From NCBI GenBank assembly GCA_023159155.1, contig JAJNNX010000075.1, forward strand, positions 62,001 through 126,000: a DNA stretch of 64,000 nt, in the 5' to 3' direction. This document shows, piece after piece, positions 1 through 11,239 of this stretch. This DNA is from Ustulina deusta. Taxonomy: Eukaryota > Ascomycota > Sordariomycetes > Xylariales > Xylariaceae. Position numbers and translations under genes: made by a program. The notes beneath the pieces are model-generated. The model did not search any database and was not told where the DNA came from. It saw only the letters and a program-made list of their open reading frames with translations. Position 1 is the stretch's first letter, and every line of letters starts with the position of its first letter.

Positions 1-797
1 GGATGCTTTCAGTAGGCGAGCGACTAAACATAACAGCTACGAAACCTACCACATGAGGTAGAAATTCGATGGCTTGGCAGCCAGGTAAGTACACTTCGCA
101 CTCGGTTCGTCGCCTTCCAGCGGGGAGAATCATCACTTTTTAGGCGGCTTGTTAGCAGGCTTGGCACGTCCCATAAGCCACGTGGAGAAAATCATCGAAC
201 GGTCCCTTATTCAACTCGTAGTGAGTAAGCCTCCTAATGTAGGTGTTCGCTTTCATTATCCATACACATTAGTACGTTATTCGAACATATTGTTCTCCAG
301 TAGGTAGCTAGGTTTGCGGACCGACTTGGTAAGATTGAGTATGCGTCCGTGCATCATCTAACCAGCTCTGCTTTATCGAGTACCCATATTGTTGAATCCG
401 TGAATGGCACGATGGCCGTTGCCAAGCCCAGACTCACAAAATTCATCTGGAGCTCCGATTTTCGCCTGAAAGAGCAAAGTCACAAGTTGTTTTATTTTTT
501 TATTTCCTACCAGTTATAGACTTTCGAAATAATCAGATTGACCATTCTCGCCGTTCATTTTATTATCATCCCTGTCCTGTTATTTGTTTTCGCTGTCGGA
601 ATTATATTGAGCTAAAGTATACGAGTGACGTCATACCTCATCGCATCGTGCAGCAGGACTTGTTCATCGCAGGACTCGGCCAGATCCTAGAATCACTCCA
701 TCCTCACCAGCTTTTTGACTGGAACACTGCGAATCAACCATAGACACCCTACACACTAAAAATTCACCATAGGGGGGGCCGCGGTACTAGGAACACA
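1..797. other. Upstream region of repeat-protein gene
   Basis: No convincing coding region is seen on either strand. The last 80 bases before 798 are a plausible leader, with a G-run at 772-778. No clear TATA box was identified. Confidence 0.4.
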
Positions 798-1625
798 ATG
801 CCCGCCGTATCTGTAGGATTGGCTGAGCTTCAAGCCAAGGTTGACCAGCTTCAATCACAGCTTACGCAAGCCCGCGAGGCCGCCGCCTCCAACTCTTCAC
901 AGATCGAGAACAACGAGAGATTAGCATGGCTCAAAGACGAGCATCATCGAGCCATGCAGCAAATCGCGACTCAGATCATCAACCTGGGTCATGATGACTT
1001 GATTTCAGAGGCCGAGCGGAGCATGCAGAAGCATCGAGTATTTCACACCGACGCCATGCGCGAGGCAGACGAGCGACTGGCCGCTGCTCAAGGCGCTATT
1101 GAAGAGCATCGGAAGTTTCATGCTACAGCAATGAAGGAAGCAGACGAGCGTCTTGCCATGGCGGATGACAGCATGATTGAGCACAGGAAGTTCCACGCCG
1201 AAGCTATGCGCGAGGCTGATGAACGATTAGCAGCTACACAGGGGGCGATTGAAGAACACCGCAAATTCCATACAGCGGCAATGAAAGAGGCGGATGCGAG
1301 GCTGGCGGCCGTAGACGACAGTATGGCTGAACATAGAAAGTTCCATGTGCAGGCCATGCGGGAAGCTGATGAGAGGTTGGCGGCGGCTCAGGGTGTCATC
1401 GAGGAACATAGGAAATTTCATGCTGCAGCTATGAAGGAGGCTGATGAGCGACTGGCAGCTACAGATAATAGCATGATTGAGCATCGGAAGTTTCATGCTC
1501 AGGCGATGAGCGAAGCGGACGTGAGACTCGGGAAGGTGGATGATGCTATGGTCGAGAACCTGAAGTTTCACACGGCTGCTATGAATGAGACGAATAAAAG
1601 ACTCGCAGAGACCGTCGTAGCATAA
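798..1625 (+). CDS. 25-residue tandem-repeat coiled-coil protein
   Basis: A single-exon 275-aa protein beginning at an ATG. Residues 1-40 form a heptad-like coiled coil (LAELQAKVDQLQSQL). From about residue 76 to 270 the protein is built of nearly eight units of exactly 25 residues with the core EHRKFH-xx-AM-x-EADERLA. Odd and even units differ in the linker (AAAQGAIE versus MADDSMIE), giving a 50-residue higher-order period; the Arg of the HRK core falls at residues 80, 105, 130, 155, 180, 205, 230 and (as Leu) 255. Composition is Ala/Glu/His/Met rich, with no Cys, no membrane segment and no signal peptide. Units differ mostly at synonymous codon positions, so the protein seems to be under selection. 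I do not recognise a named family. It is most likely a long alpha-helical rod or oligomerisation module. Function is unknown. Confidence 0.75.
   Translation: MPAVSVGLAELQAKVDQLQSQLTQAREAAASNSSQIENNERLAWLKDEHHRAMQQIATQIINLGHDDLISEAERSMQKHRVFHTDAMREADERLAAAQGAIEEHRKFHATAMKEADERLAMADDSMIEHRKFHAEAMREADERLAATQGAIEEHRKFHTAAMKEADARLAAVDDSMAEHRKFHVQAMREADERLAAAQGVIEEHRKFHAAAMKEADERLAATDNSMIEHRKFHAQAMSEADVRLGKVDDAMVENLKFHTAAMNETNKRLAETVVA
1021..1610 (+). repeat. 75-bp tandem coding repeat, about 8 copies
   Basis: The 75-bp unit encodes the 25-aa repeat and has a 150-bp super-period. Copies are clearly diverged at the DNA level while the protein pattern is kept, so this is an old array and not a recent microsatellite-like expansion. 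Confidence 0.85.
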
Positions 1626-1927
1626 GATGTCAGGCGTCAATGGAAGGTACTTGATTGCACACACATTTGCTCTGACTAGAGAACTGAGTTTTAGGCGTTC
1701 TTTTCCACTGGTGCGTTAAAATTAGGATATGAAATAAACGAATCTATTAATTACCTACCGAAGTGTACAGATGTCTGTGAGACTATCCGTGAATTAAAAT
1801 CCCAGGGCAGAGCCCTACCAACCTTGCTCTGGAATAGAGGCAAACGCAAGCTAAGCCTTGAGAGCGATACTTATGCCGGTAGCATCGTACATGAAAGCTA
1901 TCATATATTAAACATTAATACTACATA

Positions 1928-2763
1928 TTAGACCTTGTTCCAGGCCTCATCTAACAAGCTCTTGGCTGTCTTGGGCTTGATTTCTAGAAATACCTCCATT
2001 GCACTCTTGCCCCTCTATATGTCGAACTTCCTACTTTGAAGCATCAAATATCTAGGGGCAATGAATTTGGGGTATTGACTTCCAGCTAAGAACAGGCCTG
2101 GACCTGAAACGGAAGTGGCGTAACATTGCCAGCCTTCAACTTTTCAACGCTATCGTAAGCGACGCCAAATTTAGTCCCTATCATAAAAATGAGCTACCGT
2201 CTTTTGGTATAATGCATGTAGGAAACATCTGTTCACTTACCTCGCGCCTGTCCCCCCAACGCAACGAACTTGTTCCAGTTCACCTTGTTCGCATACAAGT
2301 CGTACTCAGGCGCTCATTTCTCTAGGTCCAAAGACGCAGCAGCATACTAAGGAACGCCAATAGTATGGGTGAAAGCGACAGGGGCAGTGCTGCCTCCAGG
2401 GGTAGCTGCGGCGTTGTTTGCGACATCAAGCGACAGTGAATCCAAGTGTCAAATACGACTTGACAGCCGGATACCCCAGTAGTGGAGGAAGAAACCGGTC
2501 TAGAAACTGCTTATTCTAGGCCATTTGTCTACTTTAAAGCTTTGAGCGCCTCGACATTGAATGCTTGGAGTGGCATCTTCAGCTCGTCTCTTAGTGCGTA
2601 TCTTAGCACGGGTACCACACAGTTGGACAGGCAGCATAAGGTCCTTCCCCTTCTTCAATTGACGCTCCCCAGTTGTTGAAGATATATTTCTTCGCCACTT
2701 TAGAAGCATTAGCAGTTTCGAAGCGTTGAAGTTCGGGAGTTATGCCCTCTTGTGGCCTAAACG

Positions 2764-2795
<32 letters not shown>

Positions 2796-3070
2796 GAAAT
2801 TAGCGTGTGGACGTTGTTATACTCAAGGATTTTCGTCAACTTTTCGATATTAGTGTAGTCGATAGGAATGATCTCGGCTCTAAGTAATGATTCGAGCTCG
2901 AGGTTAGGCTATCAGAGATCTGTTAGCTCGTGATCGGAATGATGCACGGTTTCTTTAGATGTATCAGGCATGCTCACGATTCTCGACAGTATCTTAACTT
3001 CATGCTTTCCGGCCGCAGTCCGCCCATTGGAGCCCGTGCCACCAGAAATAGTGACTAGCAGGCGTTGGGT
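1928..3070 (-). pseudogene. NmrA-like NAD(P)-binding reductase relic
   Basis: Pieces of an isoflavone-reductase/NmrA-type gene can be read on the minus strand in the right order but in different frames. They are the dinucleotide-binding motif VTISGGTGSNGRT followed by AAGKHEVKILSR near 3065-2990, then TKILEYNNVHTLIST near 2839-2797, then ELQRFETANASKVAKKYI and NNWGAS near 2740-2670, then VVDIANNAAA...PVAFTHT near 2430-2360, then NKVNWNKFVAL near 2290-2260, and the C-terminus LLDEAWNKV with its stop at 1928. In-frame stops and frame changes separate the blocks, and the segment after the glycine-rich loop is shortened. A (GTT)11 run lies inside the coding part. The family is FAD/NAD-independent reductases and regulators using NADP(H). 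This copy is dead. Confidence 0.75.
2763..2796 (+). repeat. (GTT)11 microsatellite
   Basis: Eleven uninterrupted GTT triplets plus one G. On the minus strand, within the NmrA relic, the triplet reads as a poly-Thr run directly after VHTLIS. Confidence 0.95.
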
Positions 3071-4269
3071 TATCGGTTCTAGCGTATTAAGATAGACCAA
3101 CTTTACGTTTCAGGGGGCAGGCCTGATTGGGGGTGCGAGATCGACCGTGTTCTACGTTATTGGCCTGGGATAGTATCACCGGAACTCTGGTTGGATCTTG
3201 ACAATCCTCCCTCCCATGCCAGCCTTGACTTTGAGATCCTGTTACTTCACTTCATGTATTATAAATGTGATATGGTCTCATGGACAGCTAGACGTCACGG
3301 TTCAAGGAAGCAATCTCCCTGCTGGGAATCCAAATCCAGCTGAACATGTTCAGTTCCTAGATCTTTAGTGAGTCTAATTGATCCCTTTATTTCCATTCCC
3401 TCTAGCAATAAAATAATTACCATATTTAGGCACATCTGGTGTCTACCTAATGTACGTTGCTCACATTCTGATAACAAACATATAGAATCGCGATAGCGCT
3501 GCTACTAATATATCGGAGGTTTTAGGTATTTCGGGACGAGAAGACAGACGATCTTGGCTGTTCACTCCCGAATATCTCTGCCCAGAATTATCGAAAGTGG
3601 CGTCTAGTCTGCAAGTAGGGTCTCTGGCAGTTGAATCGTAGCCTTTTGAAGGTTTCTGTTCGAAGTGTACTTCATTCAGGCTTAGCTATGCGAGACAGTG
3701 TCTATATTTCGACTAGATCAAAGGCTTAGCGCGGCAGAAAACGGACATTGAAACTCTTTGAATTACCTGTTGGAGTGGACGATGTGGGTAGGCTCAGTGA
3801 TATAGGTACTCGCCTTGCCCTTATATGAGGAGTTACCTAGGCTATTCCTACACTTTCTAGTGTAAAAACATAAAAGTATCGTTGAGAAACTATACGACTA
3901 TAATAAAATATAACTTAAATTAATGCAGCAACTAAGAAAAAGGTGTAGTAGTCATGGTTTTTTTCCCCTATCCTCCGTACTTCTTGGTTTTAAACACACC
4001 TTTGAGCTTGTATAGCCACAAATTAGCTATTCCCCCAACCCCCTCCTTTTCTTTTTTTAGCACTTCAAGTTCCACTCACCTTACTTCACTGTATGTCGAT
4101 AATCGTGTTGCGTATTCACCCATAGGCTCTAAGAAGTTGGGAGACAATAGCAGGGTTAGGATAAACTTCTTCGGAGTGCTTGTATAATGTATATACTTTG
4201 TGTAAGATCGGCAAAATTATTGAGGCAGTAGCACAACAATAAGCCTACTGAGGAGGCACCTAATAGAAG
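3071..4269. other. Gap without recognisable gene
   Basis: AT-rich and stop-rich on both strands. Short open stretches exist, such as 3954-4187, but show no family resemblance. It separates two relics and may contain eroded sequence beyond recognition. Confidence 0.5.
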
Positions 4270-6830
4270 ATGTGTATTATCAGAGATTAGATACCCTATA
4301 AAACTTGCCCAGAAGTTGAACCTCGCTTGACATCAAAGAGACAGAGGATAGAATGGCGCAGACGGCTGGTCTGTGGGTACGATATCTGCAACGCTGTCCA
4401 GATAGTCTTTGGCGACGCCGAGCATTTAAGGACAGTAATAGGTATTCTCCACCTGGGGTAGATGGCAGAATATGTCTTCCTAGTTAAAAGGTGCTCGGCA
4501 AACCCATTAGAGCTGGTTTATCTCCCGAAAGAGTGACGCTAGTCGGACTATTGATACAAGCAACAATGACAGTTTCGGTGCGAGCAAGATACAGCTGAAC
4601 ATCTTCCGAGAGTAACCCGACGGCCATCATTGCGCTCTGCGGGTGCTTTCCTTCAACTGACTAGATATATGGCCATAGTGATACGTAATTTCTCAGCAGT
4701 GCTCCCTCTATAAAGCACATGCACCGTACGCCGCGGCAATCTCGCCTGATGGCCGACAAGAGTGTGAAGCTTAACTTCCCGGTGTGTGAGGAGGAGGCCC
4801 AGGCGCAATTTAGAGGACTGTAAAAAGTGGCTGAGACTATTTAGCTTGGTTGACTGCCGACTCGAACTGCGAGACAGAGTTCATCCCAGGCTTCCCATGG
4901 ACTACCCAGCTCCGCAAGGACAGCAGCAGATTCCTTAATGGACACTGCGAAGGCCTTGTAAAGAGTCAATTCGCGGCCAATTGCCTATCACCGAGCACCT
5001 TGGCCTGTAAACGCAGAGGCAACATAGGAAGAAGCGATAACATTAGTCGGTTTGAGACTTTCAGCCCACGACGATAAAAGGCCATCGATACAGCTGGCGA
5101 CAACAGCATGACGCCGTTAGAAAATGAATTAATGTTCGAAAATATATAGGCGATTTGCTGCATCATGGGTGGGAAGGCACTTCTCTTGAGGTAACTCACA
5201 TATGCCAGGCGTTGGCAGGCAATCGCTTCTTGCTTAGGCACGGCGAGGACAAAGACGCGAGCCTGGGGGTCCGAAATCTCACCATTCGTAGTCGGAATTA
5301 GGCTTTTCGCTTGCAGAGCAGTGGTTTTATTCTGTGCGAAAAACAACTCTTGCAAATGACAGGTAAGAGTTATATTCCGGAGATGCATATAGTTATATGC
5401 GCCGTCGAGAATCGAGTACGGATTGGGATTACCGCCGCACCCGAAATTGTTGACAGAGCATCTCCGTATCTTGGTTTGGGGCCATAGGACTAGAGCACTG
5501 GGAAGAACGATCTTCTAGGGGTTGAGGTGTAGTCGCGGGTATGCTTTGGTGAAACTGAGGCGGGGAGGGATGATGCCGCACTCTAGCACAAGCACACACT
5601 TTAGCACACCGGCCAATGCCCGCTGCGTCCTCTGTATGGCCAATTTTTGTCTTCATAGAGCCGTAATGGAGGGCGCTCCGCTGATCGTGAGAAATTGTTC
5701 TAGCAATAACCGCATCTCGGTAGAGTCGCTGGCCTTCATACCAGCACCATGCAACTCTGCGAGCTGCGTGTCCTTAGAATCAAGAGCGGCTAGCTTGTAT
5801 GTGTCGCGTAGCAAGTCCATCTAAGCGTCCCCATCTGACAGTACGGTGCCTACTATATACTTGTGCATCATTATTCGTATATCGCCAAGTCGGGTGCATC
5901 GTCGGGCGTGTTTTATCTTCTTGATTGAGTCCCGTGCCCCGGTTAACAGCGCCGGCGGGGTCGCCATCGCCAAGAGAGCCGTCGATATGCTTTAATACGA
6001 GCATACGTATTCCCTCGCCTGGAGCATAGCCATTGGCGCGCGAGTCGAATGCGTAGCAACGACTGTCAGCGCTTAAAGATCCGAGCGCATTTGGGCCACA
6101 GGATGCATCTGGACCCGGATAAGACTCGTGCCTCCTACGAGTGCACATCGTGTCTTGCTCGGCCCTGAACGGATGGTCGAGAGCTCGAAGAAGCCGTGTC
6201 AGTTGTTACAGGTGGCCCCCGCATATTGCTAATGCAGGGAGGTGATAACTCAGGGATGAACATTTACAAGAACCAGCTGACGCGATCGGCGTGCATAGAC
6301 GCGGCGCACCCGATGATTGCATACTGCGGCGCCGCCTGCATGTCTCGCGAAATAATGTTCTTGTAGTCGTACGTAAAGCCTCCGACGAAGAAAGCGGTCT
6401 CCGTATTCGAAATTACCTTGAACGGAATGCCTGCATTCTCAAGACTTTCCTAGGCGACCTCAAGCAGGAAACGCTGCAGGGGTCAATGGGCGGGGTTCTA
6501 CCGTGGACGTAGCGAAGAAAGGGACATCCCATTTTGACACGTCCTCTTGCAAGAAATACCCACCCCCAGAGACCTAAGATGCTGGTCCGAAGGCCGAGAG
6601 CCTTGGGCAACGCTAGTCTTACTAGTGAACTGGGGTTTCCCGGTTGGGATGCGGGAACGCGTGAGAATTGAACCGCGGAGGGACGTGGGTCCAAGCATCC
6701 TTACCCCGGAGGCGCCTTTCAAAAAAGGCCACTGGAGAGCTGGCCTTAGCCAAAAAGCGGCATGCTGGCCTGATAATCGCGATGTCCAAATAGACATTCT
6801 AATGGTCCGGCCTGGGAGTTTGGCACTCTC
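4270..6830 (-). pseudogene. Polyketide synthase relic (KS-linker-AT)
   Basis: Minus-strand remains of a type I iterative PKS can be followed in order through many frame changes and stops. The ketosynthase N-terminus reads LRGKDAWTHVP and RFNSHAFPHPNRE near 6715-6640. It is followed by GYFLQEDVSKWDVPFF near 6556-6510, FFVGGFTYDYKNIISRD near 6390-6340, and the active-site stretch RGPPVTTDTASSSS near 6215-6180, where the family has Cys but here the codon 6189-6191 gives Ser. LGSLSADSRCYAFDSRANGY follows near 6085-6030, then KIGHTEDAAGI near 5650-5620. The KS-AT linker includes RVFVLAVPKQEA near 5260-5220. The acyltransferase shows GRELTLYKAFAVSIKE near 4980-4930, SGEIAAAY near 4740, and AMMAVGLLSEDVQ through VACINSPTSVTLSGDK near 4640-4525. 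Nothing after the AT (dehydratase, reductase, ACP) was recognised. The gene is non-functional and appears truncated at its 3' side. Confidence 0.85.
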
Positions 6831-7495
6831 GAATCTCAACAGCGTCAATAGATGAGATCCCATTCGGAAGGGAGGCGAGAGGGCATAGACGAGGGGATAG
6901 GATGAAGTTTTTCAGGCGGGGGGGATACTTGAATGGGTGCTAAAGGGATATATATCTCAAAATTCAGAGACCGTGAAGCAGTAGCGACTTGTGAGAGGGC
7001 TGGCAATAGCATTCGGGATTCTACTACCCATGAGGTGACAATGTAATTCTTATTGCAAGACATGGCCGGCTGTTCCCTGTCCCGTTCTGCACGGTACTTA
7101 GTAGATAATAACTAGCGAATTTTTTCAGATACATTGCTGGTGTCACCCTTCAGTCGTGAGCCTCGCCTGCACCAGTGCCACGTCGCGAACATCCAGATCC
7201 ATATTTGGCAAGCTGTTGCGCGCAATACCCATGCGCGAGGTCGTGCAACATATCTACGTAGTAGAGTTAGCCAAAGTCAAGGCGGTAACAATGCATGATG
7301 CCGTGTCCCAGGAGGCCAAAGCGCGCTCACGGCCGAACTTCATCTTCTCTCCAGTCGAAGCAGGATTTCAGCAATTGTATTTAGTTCCTCTCTCAACCGG
7401 ATTTCCAAGCGACTCTCACGCAGCACGGTTCAGCACTCACTCTACTCGCTGCAAGAAACAAGTTACCCATAGACAATTCTTCGTGGTTACGCACG
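6831..7495. other. Divergent intergenic region, PKS relic / FSH1 gene
   Basis: Lies between the 5' ends of the minus-strand PKS relic and the plus-strand FSH1 gene, so it would have been a shared promoter. An open stretch at about 7156-7596 overlaps the FSH1 start and has no family resemblance. No clear TATA box is seen. Confidence 0.4.
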
Positions 7496-8418
7496 ATGCG
7501 GATTCTCTGCCTCCATGGAACGGCAATCAATGCCGCGATTTTCCAATCCAAGACGGAAAAGATGCGGTCCTTTTTACCTCGGGAGCACTCGTATGAGTGG
7601 TTCGAGGGGGATATACATGTCATCCCCCAAAAATTCCTTTCTGATGTCTATCCTGGCCCATACCTCACTTATGTTGACGTCTTGACAACGGACAATGTGG
7701 CTCGTGCTCTGCGCCGGATAGAGGAGTTCATTGAGAGCGAAGGTCCCTTCGATGAAGTGATGGGGGTGTCCGAGGTAAATCCAACGGGGACTGCTGGGTC
7801 ACTACGCATCTATGTAGACTGGTACTGATACAACGCCACACATAGGGTTCGATGCTCTCTGCCGCTCTGCTTCTCCAACATCAGATAGAGAACCCGTTCG
7901 CGCCGCCGCTATTCCGATTTGCCGTTTTTATCGGCGGCACGTCCCCGTTCAGTTGGAGCAGCTCACTCGGCCAGGACGTTTTCAGCTTGCTCACAGCCGA
8001 GGACCAGCTCAGCACCAACGAGTCCCTATGGCAGCGTCAAGCTAGCTACGAATCGGTTCATGAAAAGCCTCTACCAGACTTGGAAGCCAGTATGCTGGCC
8101 GACATGTTCCCGACATGGCAGTCGAGGGTACAGTATCTCCAGGGTCTCCTTGGAGCTCCCAAAAATGCCCACCTGAGGCCGTACTGCTTCCACCCTGATT
8201 TACACGAGGAGAGCATTAGCATACCCACCGCAAATGTGTGGGGGCTGCAGGATCTATTCAAGCCGCATGCGGAGCACCTTGTCAGGCTCTGCGATGCAAC
8301 AGTCGCTACAATCTACGAACATGGCGGAGAGCATGATGTATTCGACTCGCTAGAGGACAACAGGAGGTCTAGCGATATTATTCGCAAGACCATTCCCAGG
8401 AGTGCGTTTGCGATATAG
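7496..8418 (+). CDS. FSH1-family serine hydrolase (LovG-like)
   Basis: Two exons, 7496-7774 and 7846-8418, joined by a 71-bp intron (GTAAAT donor, CTGAT branch at 7825-7829, TAG acceptor), give 283 aa. The start MRILCLHGTA is typical of FSH1 hydrolases (alpha/beta fold). Splicing joins GVSE to GS and so creates the GxSxG nucleophile motif GVSEG with Ser at residue 92; without splicing the motif does not exist. An acid residue in GLQD and a His in HGGEHDVF fit the remaining triad. In fungal polyketide clusters members of this family release the product from the synthase (LovG type) or act as esterases. The gene starts next to the PKS relic and is divergent from it. It looks intact. The specific role is inferred only from family and position. 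Confidence 0.85.
7775..7845 (+). other. Intron splitting the FSH1 nucleophile motif
   Basis: GT...AG, 71 bp, phase 0, placed between the Glu and Gly of the GVSEG elbow. Confidence 0.85.
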
Positions 8419-9086
8419 GGAGATGATGAGGTTGGCAGAGGTGCATGGGTCTTCGGAGGTTTGGAAAAAAGGCATGGAAAAGGAAAAGAGTGATAAATGG
8501 GAGGACACGGTCGTTTGCTCGCAGTGGTCCACTAATAAGCTTTGATTATGGCTATGCTAGACTAGCCATATTAGGCATGGTAATCAGTACACTAGCTTAG
8601 CCAGGGGTGTTCTCACTAAGACCCAGTTCCCCCTGACATATTTGGAGAAAACCAGCACACACTGCTTCGTACTTTTGCATACGGTCAGTTCAAATCTATG
8701 TGATGAAAAAGGAGTAGGTTTCCACGTTGTGTAGGCCCGAGCTACGTTATGCCTACACAAGGAATGGTAACCAACCTACTTTTTTTCAGTCTTGTAAACA
8801 AGCAGCACAGCGCACAGATTCACAATGCTCTGGTTTGAGATCGGACACGTGGCAAGAACGAAGGGAACATGGATTTTGCAATATGTCTGGGGTAACGGAC
8901 ATATTAATACCAGGGGCGGCTTATTAGTCGGGAGACGGAAGCATAAAGATGCAAGCCTGTCGCTTAGAAACTATACACTACATGGGGGGTGCTTTAATCC
9001 TCTACATAATAACACCTGGGTAGTTAAGACAACCTCGCCCGCCGATAGAACCCGATAGGTTATCTTCCTGTCTAGCATACAAACAT
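8419..9086. other. Intergenic gap, nothing recognised
   Basis: Convergent 3' ends of the FSH1 gene and the minus-strand hydrolase. Only short unsupported open stretches, for example 8727-8927, are present. Confidence 0.5.
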
Positions 9087-9980
9087 TCAATTCTCAATTT
9101 TATTGATGAATTCCTGAATTGTCTGAGCCGTGCTATCCGTCCAGCTCAGATGAGGGGAATGGCCCGAGGGACATCGACAGGGTGAAATCCCCAGTCTTTT
9201 GTGCCTGAAGGGCCACCATGCTTTCCTGATACTCTTTAGGCAATGTCATATCACCTTCGAGTATTAGGTAGGCGCACGGTAACGCTGCATAAGCGTTGTT
9301 AGATAGCTTCGTCGCCAAGACGGGAGACGCAGTCAGGGTAGCCACCCATTTCTCTGCCACCGTTGGCTCAAGGTCATTGAAAAAGAATTTCTCCGCGTCC
9401 TTTGGAGTAGCCAGCCCAGCTCCTCCAGGCTTCTAAAGTCCAGCTTGTTAGCCGGAGTAGAGGAAGGATCGGAAGGGTATGCTCTTACGTGGAATTCCAG
9501 GAATGGAGGTACCATGAACGATCCATTCTTCGGCTGGAAGAAGCTGTGAACCGATTCACCGACTGGAATAACAAAAGCGCCGATGTAAAGGATTCCAATG
9601 ACACCTCCAGCGAGACCCTGGTCTTTCCGTGTCTTTGCTTGCAGTTCCGGCCGTGTTGCTTCGGTGGCGACCCAGCCACCAGATGAGTGTCCAACAACTA
9701 ACACTCTTTTCCCTTGCTCGAGAATCAACGGGCTTAGGATGCTCAAGATGGTATCTGTGTCTTCGGGACCCTGAGGATAACCCCCTTCGGGAGGCTCCCG
9801 GTCAAAGTCGGGATTGTTAGTGTCACCGACATTAAGCTTCTTGAGATCAGAGGTAGGTAGCTGAGGGCAGTAGGCATCGATGCCGGCGGCCTTCAGTGAC
9901 TCTATCAAAGGCATGTAAGGTGCCGGAGTGTGGTAGCTACCATGGCAGAAAACCACAGCTAGGTCCGATGCTGACGCCAT
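9087..9980 (-). pseudogene. Alpha/beta hydrolase, frameshifted before catalytic His
   Basis: Exon 1 (9980-9489) starts at MASASDLAVVFCHGSYHTP and carries the nucleophile elbow GHSSGGWVATEAT. A 56-bp intron (9488-9433) has a GTAAGAG donor, a GCTAAC branch and a TTTAG acceptor. Exon 2 restores the conserved stretch GGAGLATPKDAEKFFFNDLE and continues through the CAYLILEGDMTLPKEYQ region. Near 9178 the frame changes. The read frame runs to a stop at 9133, giving about 263 aa, while the family ending, SGHSPHLSWTDS then FINKIEN with a stop at 9087, lies in the next frame. The His in GHSPHLSW is the expected triad His, so the encoded protein should be inactive. A sequencing indel is the main alternative. 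The family (AB_hydrolase_6, salicylate-esterase-like) is common in fungal secondary metabolism. Confidence 0.8.
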
Positions 9981-11239
9981 GGCTGGGGAGGTTGTTGACG
10001 CTTGTCGATGCAATTACTCAGACAATCTAAGCCCAACCGAACCACGGGAGACGTCAAAGGAGGAATTGTTGTTTTGTCTTCTGAGGGCGGGGTGACCAAA
10101 GGGTCTACTAGATTATCTAACTGTTTGAGCAAAAGTCCAACGTTTTGTATTTGGATAACCCCCTTTAATACATCGTTCGCTATAACCAAATAGTACCCCA
10201 GGCTCCTTTTGGACTTCTCATTCCGCGCACCTCGCGCTTTGCTAAAGGGAGGTAGCAACGAGGCAGCATCAGCCCAGCAACCTTGGAGATATGTTAGGTA
10301 CTTCGCCTCAAACAGATGACCCATAGCTGACATGCACAAGAACTTTCTCTGACGTAGTGCCGGCAAATAACGCCTTCTGATTTGATACTGCGTTAGGGGG
10401 GTTCATACACCAACTGCATACATAGTAACTCCCACATCCCACAGTCTTGACTGTCATTTTAAAGCAGCGTAGCGCTCTGAGGCTCTGGCGCTTGGGTTGT
10501 ATTGTTGTATTGCCGAAACAAATGGCAAGGTCTTACATATATCCCTGACCCACTTGGCCTTGTAGACAGTCCTATACTGTAAGATGTCTGTTGGTCTCAG
10601 TCAGTTCCCCGACGTTGTATTGAGTGGATTCTTTTTCGAGCGCCAAGTTCTTGAAGGACCTTGTCTAGATTCTAGGTAGTATACCCCTCCCAGAATAATG
10701 ATAGTGCTAGAAAATAAAAGGGCGCTTTTATGAAATGTAGTATTTCATCACCTAAGTACCTCAAGCAGCGATCAAAGCTGCCTGTGACAACTTGCATAAA
10801 AGTCACGTGGAACGTTTTCGCTATAGGCTTGCTGCTGTGCGTTGCTTCGCACCAACTACTGTTTATCCGGGGCGAGTGGCACCTTCAGTCTCATGTTATT
10901 GTTGTTACTCACATTTGTGCGTTATCCATTCTTCTTTTGTTTGGTAACCATCTACTGCTGGTCGGTAGTGACAAACTCCGGCCTGTGGACACTATTTGCT
11001 TCCCAATCATATATATTACTTCTCTGCTCACCAGTATTGCCATTTACTAGCTATTCTTTCACTGCCTAAGAAATTTCCCAGGCCCCCGCTTGGCTGCCCT
11101 CCCAAAGCTATGGCATGTTTAGAAATGATGTGATAGTTGCAGTCATCATGTCTTGCAGGCTTAGCATCAACAGTAATTAGTCTTTAAAAACGTAGTAGGT
11201 AGTGCTGCATCTATAAGTAAGTGCGTATGTAGATCTGTT

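Noticed and set aside
4285..4305. ATTAGATACCC, the universal small-subunit rRNA motif
   Set aside because: No other rRNA-like sequence surrounds it and the region reads as the acyltransferase part of the PKS relic; treated as chance.
10730..11050. 106-codon hydrophobic open frame with ATG
   Set aside because: Hydrophobic character comes from T-rich DNA; no signal peptide pattern or known family, so not called a gene.
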